A DNA stretch of 64,000 bases from Acinetobacter halotolerans (GCF_004208515.1 NZ_SGIM01000002.1:248001-312000); one strand, 5' to 3'; counted from the first letter of the stretch, positions 8,232 through 18,310 are shown. Notes: generated by a model not told the origin, from the letters alone. Made by a program: numbers and translations.

Positions 8232-10871
8232 TTAGGATCTCAGTGCTGCTTTTAGTGAATAGAGTTGTTCAAGTGCTTGACGGGGCGTAAGATCATCTAC
8301 ATCAATGCGTTGTAACAAATCTAAAGCTGGTGAATGGACTTCCACTTCAATAATTTTCTCAATCACTTGGGTTTCTATTTGAGGATCAATTGAACTGAAT
8401 AAATCTGTTTGCACTGTCTTTTGCAAGATATGATGTTGTTGCTTTTCAAGAATTTTCAAACGCTTTTGCGCTTCTTTAATCACACTTGCTGGAATACCCG
8501 CCAATTTTGCAACTTGTAAACCGTGACTTTGACTTGCGGGGCCATGCTGAACTTTGTGTAATAAAATTAAATTACCATTCAATTCCTGTGCAGTAACGTG
8601 ATAGTTATCGATACCTGTTTCACTGCCAAGTTCAGTCAGCTCAAAATAGTGGGTGGCGAAAAGGCATAGACATTTCACACGCTTAGTCAAATCAAGTACA
8701 CATGCCCAAGCCAAAGAAAGGCCATCATAAGTACTGGTTCCACGACCAACCTCATCCATTAACACCAAGGACTGGTTGGTGGCATGATGCAAAATCTGTG
8801 AGGTTTCGGTCATCTCGACCATAAACGTTGATTTTCCAGTTGATAAATCATCGGCTGAACCAATACGGGTAAAAATACGATCAATTGGACCAAGTTTTGC
8901 AGATTTTGCGGGAACGAAACTTCCACAATAGGCAAGAAGGCTAATCAGCGCGGTTTGACGCATAAATGTCGATTTACCCCCCATATTTGGACCAGTAATG
9001 ATCGCCATGCGATGTTGTGCATCTAAAAATGTATCATTTGGGGTAAACGGTGTTTTATTTAAAGCTTCTACTACAGGATGACGACCTGCTTGAATCTTAA
9101 TCCCTGTTTCAGGACTAAATTCTGGTCGAGCCCAATTGTTTAATCGTGCTTGATGGGCAAAGTTGGCTAGTACATCAATATATGCAATTGCAGCACTCAT
9201 CATTTGTAAATGTGCAATGTTTTGGCGTAATTCATCCAACAATGACTCAAATAACAGTTTTTCACGTGCTAATGCGCGAGACTCACTAGAAAGTACTTTG
9301 TCTTCAAAGCTTTTCAGTTCAGGGGTGATATAACGTTCAGCATTTTTTAGGGTTTGACGACGGATGTAGTCCGCTGGTGCTTGTTCTGCTTGAGCACGAG
9401 TGAGTTCTATATAATAGCCACTGACACGGTTATAGCCGATTTTAAGTGTATTGATTCCAGTACGTTGACGTTCTCTAATTTCTAAATCAATTAAGAATTG
9501 ACCTGCATGATCACGGATCTTGCGGAGTTCATCCAATTCCTCATCATAGCCTTCTGCAATTACATTGCCATCACGCAAGAGTACCGGTGGATTTTCTACA
9601 ATCGCTGCCATTAACTGCTGATACAAGCTTTTAAAGTCACCAAGCTCATGATCAAGTTGGGTCAATAATTTAGATTGTTTGGCTTGTAAAACAGGCGCTA
9701 ATGCGTGTCGTAGAAAAGGAATTTGTGCACAGGCATGACGTAGTTGGACTAAATCACGCGGGCGGGCACTGCCTAAGGCAACGCGACTTAGAACACGTTC
9801 GATATCACCAATTTCTTTTAGCACTAAACGCATCGGTGCTTCATGGTATCCCTTTAAAAGCTGTTCTGTAGCATCAAGGCGGGCATCTAAAACGGCTGTA
9901 TCACGAATGGGCTGCATGAGTGTTCGGCTGAGTAAGCGTCCACCCATGGCGGTTTGACAGTCATTCACCAGTTGAAATAAGGATGTACCATGGTCAAATA
10001 AAGGATCAATAATTTCTAGATTACGACGCGTAATTGGATCGAGGGCTATAAAATCGGTGCTTTGTTCTATTTGAATCGCGCGAATATGAGGCAGCGCTGT
10101 TTTTTGTGTTTCTTTTGCATAGTGAATCAATGCCGCAGCGGCAGCCTTTGCTAGCGGAATGGGATCTAATCCGAAACCAGATAAGGTCGAGACAGAAAAC
10201 TGATCACATAAGGTTTTTTGTGCGTTATTTAAATTAAAATCAACATTTGGTCGCTTGGTAATTGGGCAGTCAATATTCTTTTTAATCTGTTCAATAATAT
10301 CTTGATCAACTAAATCTTCATCGATCAAAATTTCACTTGGCATTAAGCGAGCTAGTTCAATGGGAAGCTGTTCTGGCTTATAGTCTTGTTGTTGAACTTT
10401 AAAAATACCAGCACTGAGGTCTAGTAAAGCGAAGCCGACTTGATTTTGTTGGATACATAGCGCAACAAGATTTGAGGATTGATAGCTACCAAGTAAAGCA
10501 TCATCGGTTAAAGTACCCGGTGTTAGGATACGAACCACTTGCCGATCCACAGGACCTTTTCCAGTAACCTCACCGACCTGTTCACAAATGGCAACCGTTC
10601 GACCTGATTTAACCAAACGCGCAAGATAGCCTTCTGCCGCATGATAAGGTACACCAGCCATAGGAATAGGTTCACCACTAGCTTTACCACGATGGGTTAG
10701 CGTAATACCCAACAGCTTGGCAGCAAGACGAGCATCTTCAAAGAATAGTTCGTAAAAATCTCCCATACGATAAAACAGCAGGGCATGTTGATGCTCCATT
10801 TTTACTTTTAGATATTGCTGCATCATAGGGGTGTGGGAAGAGAGATCAGCCATGATTTCTTTGCTGTTCAT
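8232..10871 (-). CDS. mutS: DNA mismatch repair protein MutS
   Basis: Mismatch-recognition ATPase of methyl-directed mismatch repair, acting as a dimer with MutL. The N-terminal mismatch-binding domain has [17 protein letters not shown] (about residue 30-46), with the Phe-x-Glu that stacks on the mispaired base. Connector, lever and clamp domains follow. The ATPase has Walker [10 protein letters not shown] (about residue 622-630), Walker [14 protein letters not shown] and the His-switch FATHYFEL. Its 879 residues are typical. AAGGA lies about 9 bp before the ATG at 10871, supporting that start over the second Met (residue 7). No damage is seen, so the strain should not be a mutator through this gene. 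Confidence 0.97.
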   Translation of the reverse strand: MNSKEIMADLSSHTPMMQQYLKVKMEHQHALLFYRMGDFYELFFEDARLAAKLLGITLTHRGKASGEPIPMAGVPYHAAEGYLARLVKSGRTVAICEQVGEVTGKGPVDRQVVRILTPGTLTDDALLGSYQSSNLVALCIQQNQVGFALLDLSAGIFKVQQQDYKPEQLPIELARLMPSEILIDEDLVDQDIIEQIKKNIDCPITKRPNVDFNLNNAQKTLCDQFSVSTLSGFGLDPIPLAKAAAAALIHYAKETQKTALPHIRAIQIEQSTDFIALDPITRRNLEIIDPLFDHGTSLFQLVNDCQTAMGGRLLSRTLMQPIRDTAVLDARLDATEQLLKGYHEAPMRLVLKEIGDIERVLSRVALGSARPRDLVQLRHACAQIPFLRHALAPVLQAKQSKLLTQLDHELGDFKSLYQQLMAAIVENPPVLLRDGNVIAEGYDEELDELRKIRDHAGQFLIDLEIRERQRTGINTLKIGYNRVSGYYIELTRAQAEQAPADYIRRQTLKNAERYITPELKSFEDKVLSSESRALAREKLLFESLLDELRQNIAHLQMMSAAIAYIDVLANFAHQARLNNWARPEFSPETGIKIQAGRHPVVEALNKTPFTPNDTFLDAQHRMAIITGPNMGGKSTFMRQTALISLLAYCGSFVPAKSAKLGPIDRIFTRIGSADDLSTGKSTFMVEMTETSQILHHATNQSLVLMDEVGRGTSTYDGLSLAWACVLDLTKRVKCLCLFATHYFELTELGSETGIDNYHVTAQELNGNLILLHKVQHGPASQSHGLQVAKLAGIPASVIKEAQKRLKILEKQQHHILQKTVQTDLFSSIDPQIETQVIEKIIEVEVHSPALDLLQRIDVDDLTPRQALEQLYSLKAALRS

Positions 10872-11042
10872 GTATAAAAATCCTTAAAAATAAACACTAA
10901 ATCTCATGCTTTAAAAAATTTGGCTGTCTAACCAATTCTAACAACTTCTGTTTAAATCTGACCTAATCTAAGAAAAAAGTGTACCTTTGAGTATCCCTTT
11001 TTTATGTCAAAATTGAGTCAACAGTGTTTGAGAATGTATTAC

Positions 11043-11093
11043 GATTTTCTCAGGTTTGTCATCTTAACAAATTTGAGCTGATTGAGAAAAAGG
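11043..11093. repeat. 51-bp dispersed hairpin element, copy A
   Basis: The sequence begins GATTTTCTCAGGTTTG and ends GATTGAGAAAAAGG. Its ends are complementary (TTTTCTCA/TGAGAAAA) and an inner GTTTG/CAAAT segment can also pair. The same 51 bases recur, with a few changes mostly in the middle, at 20504-20554. Both copies are intergenic. Confidence 0.8.
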
Positions 11094-11207
11094 ATTGCGT
11101 GGATGAGTGAGGAAATTAACAACAAAAAATAAAATTGCTTTATATGTTTGGGCAACAGAGAAGGTAAGGAAAAAAGTGATATTGGTGAGGGGGCCTAGTT
11201 CAGCTAT

Positions 11208-11240
11208 AAAAATTCCACCTATACCAGAGATGGAATTTTT
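11208..11240. terminator. Bidirectional terminator after the solute-binding protein gene
   Basis: AAAAATTCCA (11208-11217) pairs with TGGAATTTTT (11231-11240) across 13 nt. The A/T tracts give a T-run on either strand. It lies 60 bp past the stop of the minus-strand gene starting at 12091. Confidence 0.75.
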
Positions 11241-11299
11241 TATGAGTTAAATAGCTTAGATTCAAAGTACAAAAGGATATTGTATAAGATCTAAAAATC

Positions 11300-12091
11300 T
11301 TATTTGATTTGTTCTAAACCTTGATCATCAATAATTTGAGTTACTTGCGGTGACTTTACAAATTGGATTAACTCCTTCGCTAATTCCTTATGGTTAGAAT
11401 TTTTTCCCATACCCGCTGAGAATATAGTTACTTTTTGAAAAGGGGCTGGAATAGGTCCAACTAACTTGACTTGTCCATACTTACCAGTGAAGGGCTTGAT
11501 TTCACTAATTTGTTGAAAACCAATATCGAATTGTCCTTCAGCTATTCGTTTCGCAACTCGATCACCTACAACTTTTTCAGCTTTATTGGCAATTACTTTG
11601 TATTCAACAGGCGGGAAACTCGGAAAAACATCTTTTTCAAGATGTGTTCCGCTTGCACTCGCAGAATACCCAATTTGACGTGCATTCAATAATGCCTTTT
11701 TAAAGTTTTCAGCAGAACTGATATCTGGCTTTTTAGCACCTTTAGGAATCGCCATACCAATTCTAGAGTTCACTAAATCGACATGCATATTTGAGTCAAG
11801 ATAACCTTTATCAATCAGTTTGTTTAGTTCTGGAGAGGCGAGAATGACGACATCAAATTGTTCACCACGTTCTAATCGATTTGGAATAGAGGTGGTTGAC
11901 GTTCCCATCGATGAACCAGAAGACAACTCAATCGTATGACCTGTTTTTTCCTCAAAAAGAGGGATGAGTTTTTCCATAGAAGAATAAAACCCACCGGAAC
12001 TAATTACTTTGAGTGTATCTGCATAAACTTCAACTGAACCGAAGCCAAAACTTGCTAAGCAAACAATTGTTAAGATTGGAGATTTTTTCAT
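11300..12091 (-). CDS. Periplasmic solute-binding protein, ModA-like type 2 fold
   Basis: Secreted substrate-binding protein of the extracellular solute-binding/ModA-like superfamily (COG0725-like). A cleavable signal peptide is visible, MKKSPILTIVCLASFGFGSVEVYA before DTLKV. The mature part shows the family features LKVISSGGF, FEEKTGHTIELSSGSS, FDVVILASPELNKLI and IGYSASASGTH. No permease or ATPase gene is adjacent, so it is an orphan binding protein. The ligand could be an oxyanion or an organic acid; ModA ligands are not all recognisable. The LysR regulator lies upstream on the same strand, and the tricarboxylate transporter beyond it. No strong ribosome-binding site was seen. Confidence 0.75.
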   Translation of the reverse strand: MKKSPILTIVCLASFGFGSVEVYADTLKVISSGGFYSSMEKLIPLFEEKTGHTIELSSGSSMGTSTTSIPNRLERGEQFDVVILASPELNKLIDKGYLDSNMHVDLVNSRIGMAIPKGAKKPDISSAENFKKALLNARQIGYSASASGTHLEKDVFPSFPPVEYKVIANKAEKVVGDRVAKRIAEGQFDIGFQQISEIKPFTGKYGQVKLVGPIPAPFQKVTIFSAGMGKNSNHKELAKELIQFVKSPQVTQIIDDQGLEQIK

Positions 12092-12537
12092 GTAATATCA
12101 CTTAAATTGGACGTAGTATGGAAAATGACTAGATCGATCACATTACTGATAAATAAAGAATTTTTTGTTTTAAATACTATTTTCTGAGCATCGTCATAAC
12201 ATGGCGCTGTTGTTATGGAATAGCACAAGATAAAAATTAGTATGAGATCTGATACGGGTTAGAAACTAGCTGGGGTGTTTATATATTGGCATTTAGAAAC
12301 CTCCTTGTTCTATATTCTTATGCTTTACTTTGACTGATCTTATGCCTAATCAAATAGATTCAACTTAAATGAGATTAAAAAGAATCTTTTGAGTAAAGAG
12401 TGACGCTTTATGTTTACGATGAACATGACATCGATATTTAGAAATAAGTCTATTACTCAATCAAGAATGTAAACCTAAATAAAAGTCAGGAGTGAGAAGC
12501 TAAAACTAATGAGGTGTTTAAAAAAATTAATGGCGTT
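12092..12537. other. Intergenic region between LysR and solute-binding genes
   Basis: About 446 bp. It contains an imperfect palindrome (CATAACA...TTGTTATG, 12195-12218) about 105 bp upstream of the solute-binding gene, which could be a regulator site. Nothing else was recognised. Confidence 0.5.
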
Positions 12538-13467
12538 CTAGAGAATTAACTCAGAACATGGCCAGCTTTGATTTTGTATAAGCGTTTTAACACAAGCTTT
12601 TATGGCTGATTTTGCGGCTAATGCGGCAGGAGACAATTGTTCTTCGGCGAGACTTACTAAATAATTGATACGTTCAATTTCTGGTTCTACGATTTTAAGT
12701 AGTTGTAATTTATGTTTATATTCTTGTAGACAAGCACTCCCTGGACGAATGCTTACCAAGTCCAGATGAATAAGACTATCCATGAGTAAATGTAAGCCAT
12801 CAATCTCATAGGCAACGTTCACTACCCCAATCTTATGTTCCAAGAACTTTCTCAAACTATGTCTTTGACGAGGTAGAACTAAGGGGATATCACCGATGTG
12901 TTGAGATTGAATCACACCACTGTTGATACAGTCATTAAGATGATGTTTTTCTAAGACCTCTCTACGTCCCATTAAATACATTTGCTCTCTAACCAAGGGC
13001 TGTATAGACCATTGCCTGTCTACTTCATTGGTAAAAATAATAGCGAGATCAAGTTGACGTGAATTAATTGCTTGTATCAGATTACCTGATAAGGTTTCTA
13101 TCATTTCAAGACGGATATCAGGATAGCGTTCTGACATCAATTTCATTAAGGGTATCCCCAACAAGGCCGTAATTGTTGGTGGCAAACCAATACTGACATG
13201 ACCTGAAAGTCTTGCTGAGTGCGCCGCATCAATTGCAAAGTTGATCTGTCTTAGAATTAATTGTGAATGTTTTAAAAATGCAAGTCCTGCTGGTGTTGGT
13301 GATACTCCAAAAGCATTCCGCTGTAATAAACGTATACTCAATTCTTGCTCAAGCTTACTGATCTGCTGACTAATAGCTGATGCACCAATATCAAGTTTCT
13401 GCGCAGCTTTTCCAATACTTCCAGCTTCAACCACTGTTAAAAAGTATTTTATTTGTTTAATTTCCAT
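12538..13467 (-). CDS. LysR-family transcriptional regulator (TcuR/CysB-like class)
   Basis: DNA-binding regulator with an N-terminal winged helix-turn-helix (MEIKQIKYFLTVVEAGSIGKAAQKLDIGASAISQQISKLE, residues 1-40) and a C-terminal effector domain of the PBP2 type (about 90-300, starting VSIGLPPTITALLG). Its 309 residues are standard. It is divergent from the putative tcuA remnant and tctCBA, and upstream of the solute-binding gene. The likely role is control of tricarboxylate uptake in response to a tricarboxylate or similar acid. This follows from the gene order only, since no operator was identified with confidence. Confidence 0.88.
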   Translation of the reverse strand: MEIKQIKYFLTVVEAGSIGKAAQKLDIGASAISQQISKLEQELSIRLLQRNAFGVSPTPAGLAFLKHSQLILRQINFAIDAAHSARLSGHVSIGLPPTITALLGIPLMKLMSERYPDIRLEMIETLSGNLIQAINSRQLDLAIIFTNEVDRQWSIQPLVREQMYLMGRREVLEKHHLNDCINSGVIQSQHIGDIPLVLPRQRHSLRKFLEHKIGVVNVAYEIDGLHLLMDSLIHLDLVSIRPGSACLQEYKHKLQLLKIVEPEIERINYLVSLAEEQLSPAALAAKSAIKACVKTLIQNQSWPCSELIL

Positions 13468-13842
13468 GAAAAAAATTCTCTAAGCATCCATGTTAAATTT
13501 TCAAAAAATATTACTCAACAGATCAAGTAATATAACTTTAACAGTGTCTACGAAATTAATGATTATTCAAGCAAAAAAATATTGATCTTGAGCAGAGAGA
13601 ATGTAATTACTTAGTTTTAAAGACTCAGGTCATATTTTTTAAAAAATAGTTTTTGCGGATTTTTTAATATTACTTTAATTAAAACAATATTTTATTTTGA
13701 TTTTGTGCAGGTCTTATCTAATGCTGGAACACTATGAAATTAAACACTATTTAAAATAATTAAATACCCCTTTAATTCTTCGCTATCACAGAAGTTCCCT
13801 TTTTCAAATTAAAGTAAGGAAAATTTGAGAGGGAAGAGATCA
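13468..13842. other. Divergent regulatory region between LysR and the tcuA remnant/tctCBA
   Basis: About 375 bp of AT-rich DNA. It must hold the promoters of the LysR gene and of the transporter operon. No unambiguous LysR box, terminator or further gene was found. Confidence 0.5.
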
Positions 13843-14019
13843 ATGGACGATGTTCTCATTGTTGGCAGCGGGAATGCTGCGTTATACCAGAAATGTTTGC
13901 ATGCTTGTGAATGTGCGATGTCACATAAATTTGCTGTGAATACTGATCATATAAAGACAAAAGTTAGTTTAGAAACGCATACGAATTATCGTATTCGCGG
14001 TATTAGCTTATATCTATAA
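13843..14019 (+). pseudogene. Probable remnant of tcuA (FAD-dependent tricarballylate dehydrogenase)
   Basis: A 58-codon open frame with a strong ribosome-binding site (GAGGGAAGAG) begins MDDVLIVGSGNAAL. This matches the N-terminal FAD-binding Rossmann strand-turn of TcuA-type dehydrogenases, where G-x-GNAAL is characteristic. From residue 15 on, the protein no longer resembles a flavoprotein and stops at residue 58, against more than 400 in the family. It lies between the LysR gene and tctCBA, exactly where tcuA is expected. The best reading is a deletion scar that kept the original start and signals. A short unrelated peptide is the alternative. Confidence 0.45.
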
Positions 14020-14203
14020 AAAGTTACTAATAACGCCAGTTTCGGTTGGGTTGAAGCTTCATTTTTCTATTGTTACGTCAAAACTCACTGTTTAAAAAAG
14101 AATTTCAAAAAAACTTCAAATCACTCAGACCAAACAAAGACCATGGAGGTCCCAAATGGTAGTCGGAAAAACTGTAATGGATGACTCAAAGGATATTTTT
14201 ACA

Positions 14204-15196
14204 ATGAAAAAACTTTCATTCGCGTTAGTGGCATGTTCGAGCTTGATTTTTACTGGATGTAATACAGGTAGTGCTGCAAAAGAGGTAGGGCAGCCTAAAC
14301 GTCCTGAATGTATTGCCCCTGCAAAGCCTGGTGGTGGTCTGGATATGACTTGCAAATTGATTCAATCAGGTTTTAAAGAAACTGAGGTTTTGAATGATCC
14401 AATTCGTGTGACTTATATGCCCGGCGGTGTCGGAGCGGTTGCTTATAATAAAATTGTAGGCAATGACCCTGCCAATAATGAGGCAGTGATTGCATTTTCC
14501 ACAGGGTCATTATTGAATTTGGCCCAAGGTAAATTTGGAAATTTCACAGAGAAAGATGTGAAATGGCTTTCAGGTGTTGCCGTCGATTATGGTCTGGTCG
14601 CCGTGCATAAAGATTCTCCCTACCAAACTTTAGATGATCTGATAAAGGATCTACAAAAAAATCCTAAGGGAATTAGTTTTGGTGGTGCTGGAAGTGTAGG
14701 TGGTCAGGATTGGATGCAATCAGCAATGCTTGCCAAAAAGGCAGGAATTAACCCAACTGATATGAGCTTTGTTGCTCTAGAGGGAGGGGGCGAAGTTTTA
14801 ACTGCACTTTTAGGTCAGCATATCAAAGTGGCAGTTGGAAATATTAGTGAAGTCAGTTCAAATTTAGAAGCGGGAAGAATACGAGTGCTTGCTGTATTTG
14901 CAAATGAGCGCTTACAAGGCAAATTTTCAAACTTACCAACTGCGAAAGAGCAAGGCTATGATATTGAATGGCCTGTGATCCGTGGTTTCTACATGGGTCC
15001 TCAAGTTAGTGATGATGCTTATCAATGGTGGAAAACATCATTCGATAAAATGATGGAAAACAAAAAATTCGAAACTGTTCGTAATAATCAAGATCTTTTG
15101 CCATTTGCACTGACTGGGGACCAAATCACAGCTTATGTTTATAAGCAAACTGACCAAATGCGTCAATTATCTGCTGAATATAAATTATCAAAATAA
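14204..15196 (+). CDS. tctC: Tripartite tricarboxylate transporter substrate-binding protein (TctC family)
   Basis: Extracytoplasmic binding protein of a TTT-family carboxylate importer. The start at 14204 is chosen because AAAGGA lies about 10 bp upstream and it opens a signal peptide ending in a lipobox (MKKLSFALVACSSLIFTGC). An earlier in-frame ATG at 14156 has GGAGGT in front but would bury the signal. Family features are CIAPAKPGGGLDMTCKLIQ (ligand-binding loop, about 36-54), MPGGVGAVAYNKI and SFGGAGSVGGQDW. Its 330 residues fit. The gene is first in the operon and is followed by a terminator-like hairpin, which should give it more transcript than tctB and tctA. Confidence 0.93.
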   Translation: MKKLSFALVACSSLIFTGCNTGSAAKEVGQPKRPECIAPAKPGGGLDMTCKLIQSGFKETEVLNDPIRVTYMPGGVGAVAYNKIVGNDPANNEAVIAFSTGSLLNLAQGKFGNFTEKDVKWLSGVAVDYGLVAVHKDSPYQTLDDLIKDLQKNPKGISFGGAGSVGGQDWMQSAMLAKKAGINPTDMSFVALEGGGEVLTALLGQHIKVAVGNISEVSSNLEAGRIRVLAVFANERLQGKFSNLPTAKEQGYDIEWPVIRGFYMGPQVSDDAYQWWKTSFDKMMENKKFETVRNNQDLLPFALTGDQITAYVYKQTDQMRQLSAEYKLSK

Positions 15197-15207
15197 TCAA
15201 TGAATAC

Positions 15208-15236
15208 GTGCCAGACCACAGGTTTGGTACTTTTTG
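15208..15236 (+). terminator. Internal (leaky) terminator between tctC and tctB
   Basis: GTGCCAGACC (15208-15217) pairs with GGTTTGGTAC (15221-15230) using two G-U pairs, with loop ACA and TTTTT after it. It lies 12 bp past the tctC stop and before the tctB ribosome-binding site. Confidence 0.75.
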
Positions 15237-15254
15237 TTGTGTTAAGGAATAGTG

Positions 15255-15698
15255 ATGAAATCAGAACGTATCCTAACGGGGATTATTGCCCTTTGTGGTT
15301 TGGGTTTGGTGATTTATGCAAGTAACTTTGATGCTCCAATTTCCTATGACTCTGTTGGCCCTAGAGCCTTTCCAATTTTGATTATGGGACTGATCACTGC
15401 AAGCGCAGCTTATTTGACGGTTAGACCCTCGATTATGTTTGAACCAGTTGAGCTGGGTTGGAGCAAACATTTAGTTTTTAAAATTGCATTGTGTGCACTT
15501 GCATTGACCTTGTATGCCGCTTTATTTGAGTTGTTGGGATTCATTATCGCAACAACACTACTGACGATCGCGCTCGGAAAACTGTTTAAAGGGAAAACAC
15601 TTCCCACCATTATCACCGCCTGTGTTTTAGGTATTACAACTTATTATTTATTTGACCGTGTATTAGATGTGCCATTACCAATGGGACTGTTGGGTTAA
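15255..15698 (+). CDS. tctB: Tripartite tricarboxylate transporter small membrane subunit (TctB family)
   Basis: Small integral membrane subunit of the TTT transporter. Four hydrophobic segments are visible at about residues 6-22, 36-53, 72-105 and 112-135, as in TctB. The N-terminal segment with DSVGPRAFPILI is a family signature. AAGGA lies 6 bp before the ATG at 15255, which is preferred over the GTG one codon earlier. The 147-residue length is normal. It is directly followed by tctA with 13 bp between stop and start. Confidence 0.92.
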   Translation: MKSERILTGIIALCGLGLVIYASNFDAPISYDSVGPRAFPILIMGLITASAAYLTVRPSIMFEPVELGWSKHLVFKIALCALALTLYAALFELLGFIIATTLLTIALGKLFKGKTLPTIITACVLGITTYYLFDRVLDVPLPMGLLG

Positions 15699-15711
15699 GG
15701 ATGACAACTTT

Positions 15712-17214
15712 ATGGACATATTAAGTTTTTTAATGACCGGTTTTGAAGTTGCATTGCAGCCACAGAACTTATTAATCGCATTTATTGGTGCATTTATTGG
15801 GACGATTGTGGGATTGCTGCCGGGCTTGGGGCCTATTAACGGTGTTGCCATACTTTTACCGTTTGCGTACGCGTTGGGTTTACCTGTGGAAAGTGCTTTG
15901 ATCTTACTCTCCGCAGTTTATCTCGGTTGCGAATATGGGGGGCGAATATCAGCAATTTTGATTAATGTTCCCGGTGATGCAGGTGCGATAATGACCACTA
16001 TGGATGGTTATCCTTTAGCACAGCAAGGCAAAGCGGGCATTGCGCTATCACTTTCATCCGTAAGCTCATTTATTGGAAGCTTGGTTGCCTTTATTGGAAT
16101 TGTTTTCTTTGCACCTATTCTTGCAAACTGGGCAATTGCATTTGGGCCTGCTGAATACTTCGCTTTGATGGTCTTTGCGATCGTGTGTTTAACAGGCTTA
16201 GTGAGTACACAACCTTTTAAAACATTAATTATGGCTTTAATGGGGTTAGGTTTATCAACGGTTGGAATGGATGCAATTACAGGTGTATATCGCTTTACTT
16301 TTGATAGTGTTGGTTTAAGTGATGGCATCGCATTTACAACAATTGTGATCGGCTTATTTAGTGTCAGTGAAATCCTTTTGTTACTTGAAAGAACAACCAT
16401 CGGAAAAGTAGTACTCGCTCAAGGTAAGAGGTCTTTATTCAACTTTAAAGAGCTTATGAGTTCTTTAGCAACCATCATACGAAGCTCATTCATTGGTTTT
16501 TTCTCAGGAATTTTACCGGGTGCGGGTGCCAGCGTCGCGAGTGCTATGGCCTATACCACGGAACGTAAACTGGCTGGTGAAAAAGGTAAATTTGGGCAGG
16601 GTGATCTAAGAGGATTGGCTGCTCCTGAAAGTGCGAATAATGCTGCTGCCTGTGGATCATTTATTCCTATGTTAACCTTGGGTGTGCCTGGTTCGGGTAC
16701 GACTGCTGTTATGATGGGCGCTTTGACTTTGTATAATATTACGCCGGGTCCTCAATTGTTTTCAGAGCAACCAGTATTAGTCTGGGCACTGATTGCTTCA
16801 CTCATGGTTGGGAACATTATTCTTCTAGTTCTGAATTTGCCGTTGGTTGGCTTTTTTGCCAAGTTACTCAATATTCCTAACTATATTCTTATTCCCGTGA
16901 TTGCAACTGTTAGTTTCGTAGGCGTATATGCTATTCATAGTACGATCTTTGATTTATTACTTTGCATAGGCTTAGGCGTTGTTGGTTATGTATTGAGGAA
17001 ATTTGATTTTCCATTGGCACCCTTAATTTTAGGTTTTGTCCTTGGTGAATTGATGGAGTCAAATCTACGCCGTGCGCTTTCTATTTCCCATGGTGAGTTA
17101 AGTATCTTATGGGATAGTAATATTAGTATGGGGTTATGGGTGATGTCTGGACTACTTTTGATATTACCTTTTGTAAGAAAATACTTATTTATCAAAAAAA
17201 ATATGAATAAATAA
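15712..17214 (+). CDS. tctA: Tripartite tricarboxylate transporter large membrane subunit (TctA family)
   Basis: Large permease subunit of the TTT transporter with about 11-12 membrane segments. Family signatures are GTIVGLLPGLGPINGVAIL (about residues 27-45), YLGCEYGGRISAILINVPGD and GILPGAGASVASAMAY (about 266-281), followed by the conserved GVPGSGTTAVMMGAL. The ATG at 15712 has AAGGA in front and starts MDILSFLMTGFEVALQP. An earlier in-frame ATG at 15667 overlaps tctB and lacks this support. Its 500 residues are typical. The operon ends with a strong terminator. The substrate is probably citrate, tricarballylate or a related carboxylate. Confidence 0.94.
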   Translation: MDILSFLMTGFEVALQPQNLLIAFIGAFIGTIVGLLPGLGPINGVAILLPFAYALGLPVESALILLSAVYLGCEYGGRISAILINVPGDAGAIMTTMDGYPLAQQGKAGIALSLSSVSSFIGSLVAFIGIVFFAPILANWAIAFGPAEYFALMVFAIVCLTGLVSTQPFKTLIMALMGLGLSTVGMDAITGVYRFTFDSVGLSDGIAFTTIVIGLFSVSEILLLLERTTIGKVVLAQGKRSLFNFKELMSSLATIIRSSFIGFFSGILPGAGASVASAMAYTTERKLAGEKGKFGQGDLRGLAAPESANNAAACGSFIPMLTLGVPGSGTTAVMMGALTLYNITPGPQLFSEQPVLVWALIASLMVGNIILLVLNLPLVGFFAKLLNIPNYILIPVIATVSFVGVYAIHSTIFDLLLCIGLGVVGYVLRKFDFPLAPLILGFVLGELMESNLRRALSISHGELSILWDSNISMGLWVMSGLLLILPFVRKYLFIKKNMNK

Positions 17215-17221
17215 CAACTTT

Positions 17222-17246
17222 AAGGTCAGGATTCCTGACCTTTTTT
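17222..17246 (+). terminator. Rho-independent terminator of tctCBA
   Basis: A 9-bp perfect stem AAGGTCAGG/CCTGACCTT with an ATT loop is followed by TTTTTT. It lies 7 bp after the tctA stop. Confidence 0.92.
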
Positions 17247-17368
17247 AATGAATATAAAGAATATAGGACTAATTCTGATAGCGTTTTTCAAATTTTTTGT
17301 CGCCATTCTCAAGAAGCATGGAGGCCGATCATTACGATTTTAATCAGCACACATTCCATCCATGTAAT

Positions 17369-18310
17369 TTAAATTTTAAGATGCCTCAATGGGCTGTATT
17401 TTTTTAAAAAATTCAATTGATACTGGATAGTCTCAGGGAAATATGGTTCGAAATAAGGATCAAAATGATTAGCATCCATCTCAACTACCTGAAGCAAGGG
17501 GTTACAAGCACTTTTTATTTTTTCAGGTACAAAAGGAGCGACCGTATCACGTGTTGCACCTATGATCAGCATGGGTATTTGTATATCTTTCAATCGTGTC
17601 CAAGGTCGATAGAAACCCATTTTTAACAAAGAACGAGCTGTTACACGATTATCATATTTTTTGCCGTTATTAGCTTTCAGTACTATCTGGAGAGCCTCCC
17701 AAGCTTGATCCCTATCCATAGAGCCAAACTCTCCAGTTTTGGATAAGGTCGGTATATGGAGTGGAGAACCCAGTTTGATCAAATCTAAAAAGCCATAACT
17801 GATGAATTTTGCTAATCTTTTGAGTGGCACTGCACGTACAGTTGCCAAACCATCTAACATCGGGACTTGAATAATGGCACCTTGTAATTCAGGATGCTGT
17901 GACGCAAGATCAACTACATGACCACCACCAAATGATGTCCCCCATAAATAGATAGAGTGGGCATCCACCTGAGTTTGACTTTTTAGATGCGCCAGAGCTG
18001 CATTGGCAGTTTTTACTCGTGTCCATGGATTAATATCCTGACGTGGCCAGCCACCGCTTAACCCCCAACTTGGATAGTCAAATTCCATTACTGCATATCC
18101 TTCTGCAACAAATTGATTAACGAATGGAGTTGTTAATCCTTCTTGGATGCTTCCCCATCCTCCGACCATCAGAATTGCTGGATATTCATTTTTAACCGAT
18201 TTTATTGGCGTATGTAGCGTTGCGGCACAAGTAGTACCATCCACCAAGAATGTGGATTTCTGAGCTATAGTTTTTACTTCTGATGTATTTGGATAATTAC
18301 GATTCGACAT
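17369..18310 (-). CDS. Alpha/beta-fold hydrolase (dienelactone-hydrolase/acetyl-esterase-like)
   Basis: Predicted soluble serine hydrolase. The nucleophile elbow is LWGTSFGGGHVVDLA (GxSxG, Ser about residue 128), and a late Asp (ATRDTVAPF, about 256) and His (DANHFDPY, about 284) complete the triad. No signal peptide is present. AGGTGAG lies about 7 bp upstream of the ATG. It is the last gene of a three-gene minus-strand group with an SDR and an uncharacterised protein, all downstream of two TetR-type operators. Substrate unknown; carboxylic or lactone esters are the general class. Confidence 0.82.
   Translation of the reverse strand: MSNRNYPNTSEVKTIAQKSTFLVDGTTCAATLHTPIKSVKNEYPAILMVGGWGSIQEGLTTPFVNQFVAEGYAVMEFDYPSWGLSGGWPRQDINPWTRVKTANAALAHLKSQTQVDAHSIYLWGTSFGGGHVVDLASQHPELQGAIIQVPMLDGLATVRAVPLKRLAKFISYGFLDLIKLGSPLHIPTLSKTGEFGSMDRDQAWEALQIVLKANNGKKYDNRVTARSLLKMGFYRPWTRLKDIQIPMLIIGATRDTVAPFVPEKIKSACNPLLQVVEMDANHFDPYFEPYFPETIQYQLNFLKKYSPLRHLKI

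Larger units (their letters stand above)
10872..11299. other. Intergenic region upstream of mutS with one dispersed repeat
   Basis: About 430 bp without a gene. It holds the mutS upstream region, a 51-bp repeated hairpin at 11043-11093 (described separately) and a bidirectional terminator at 11208-11240. No open frame with a ribosome-binding site was found. Confidence 0.7.

Noticed and set aside
12195..12218. Imperfect palindrome CATAACA...TTGTTATG upstream of the solute-binding gene
   Set aside because: It could be a LysR site, but a single weak dyad cannot be separated from chance; noted only inside the intergenic entry.
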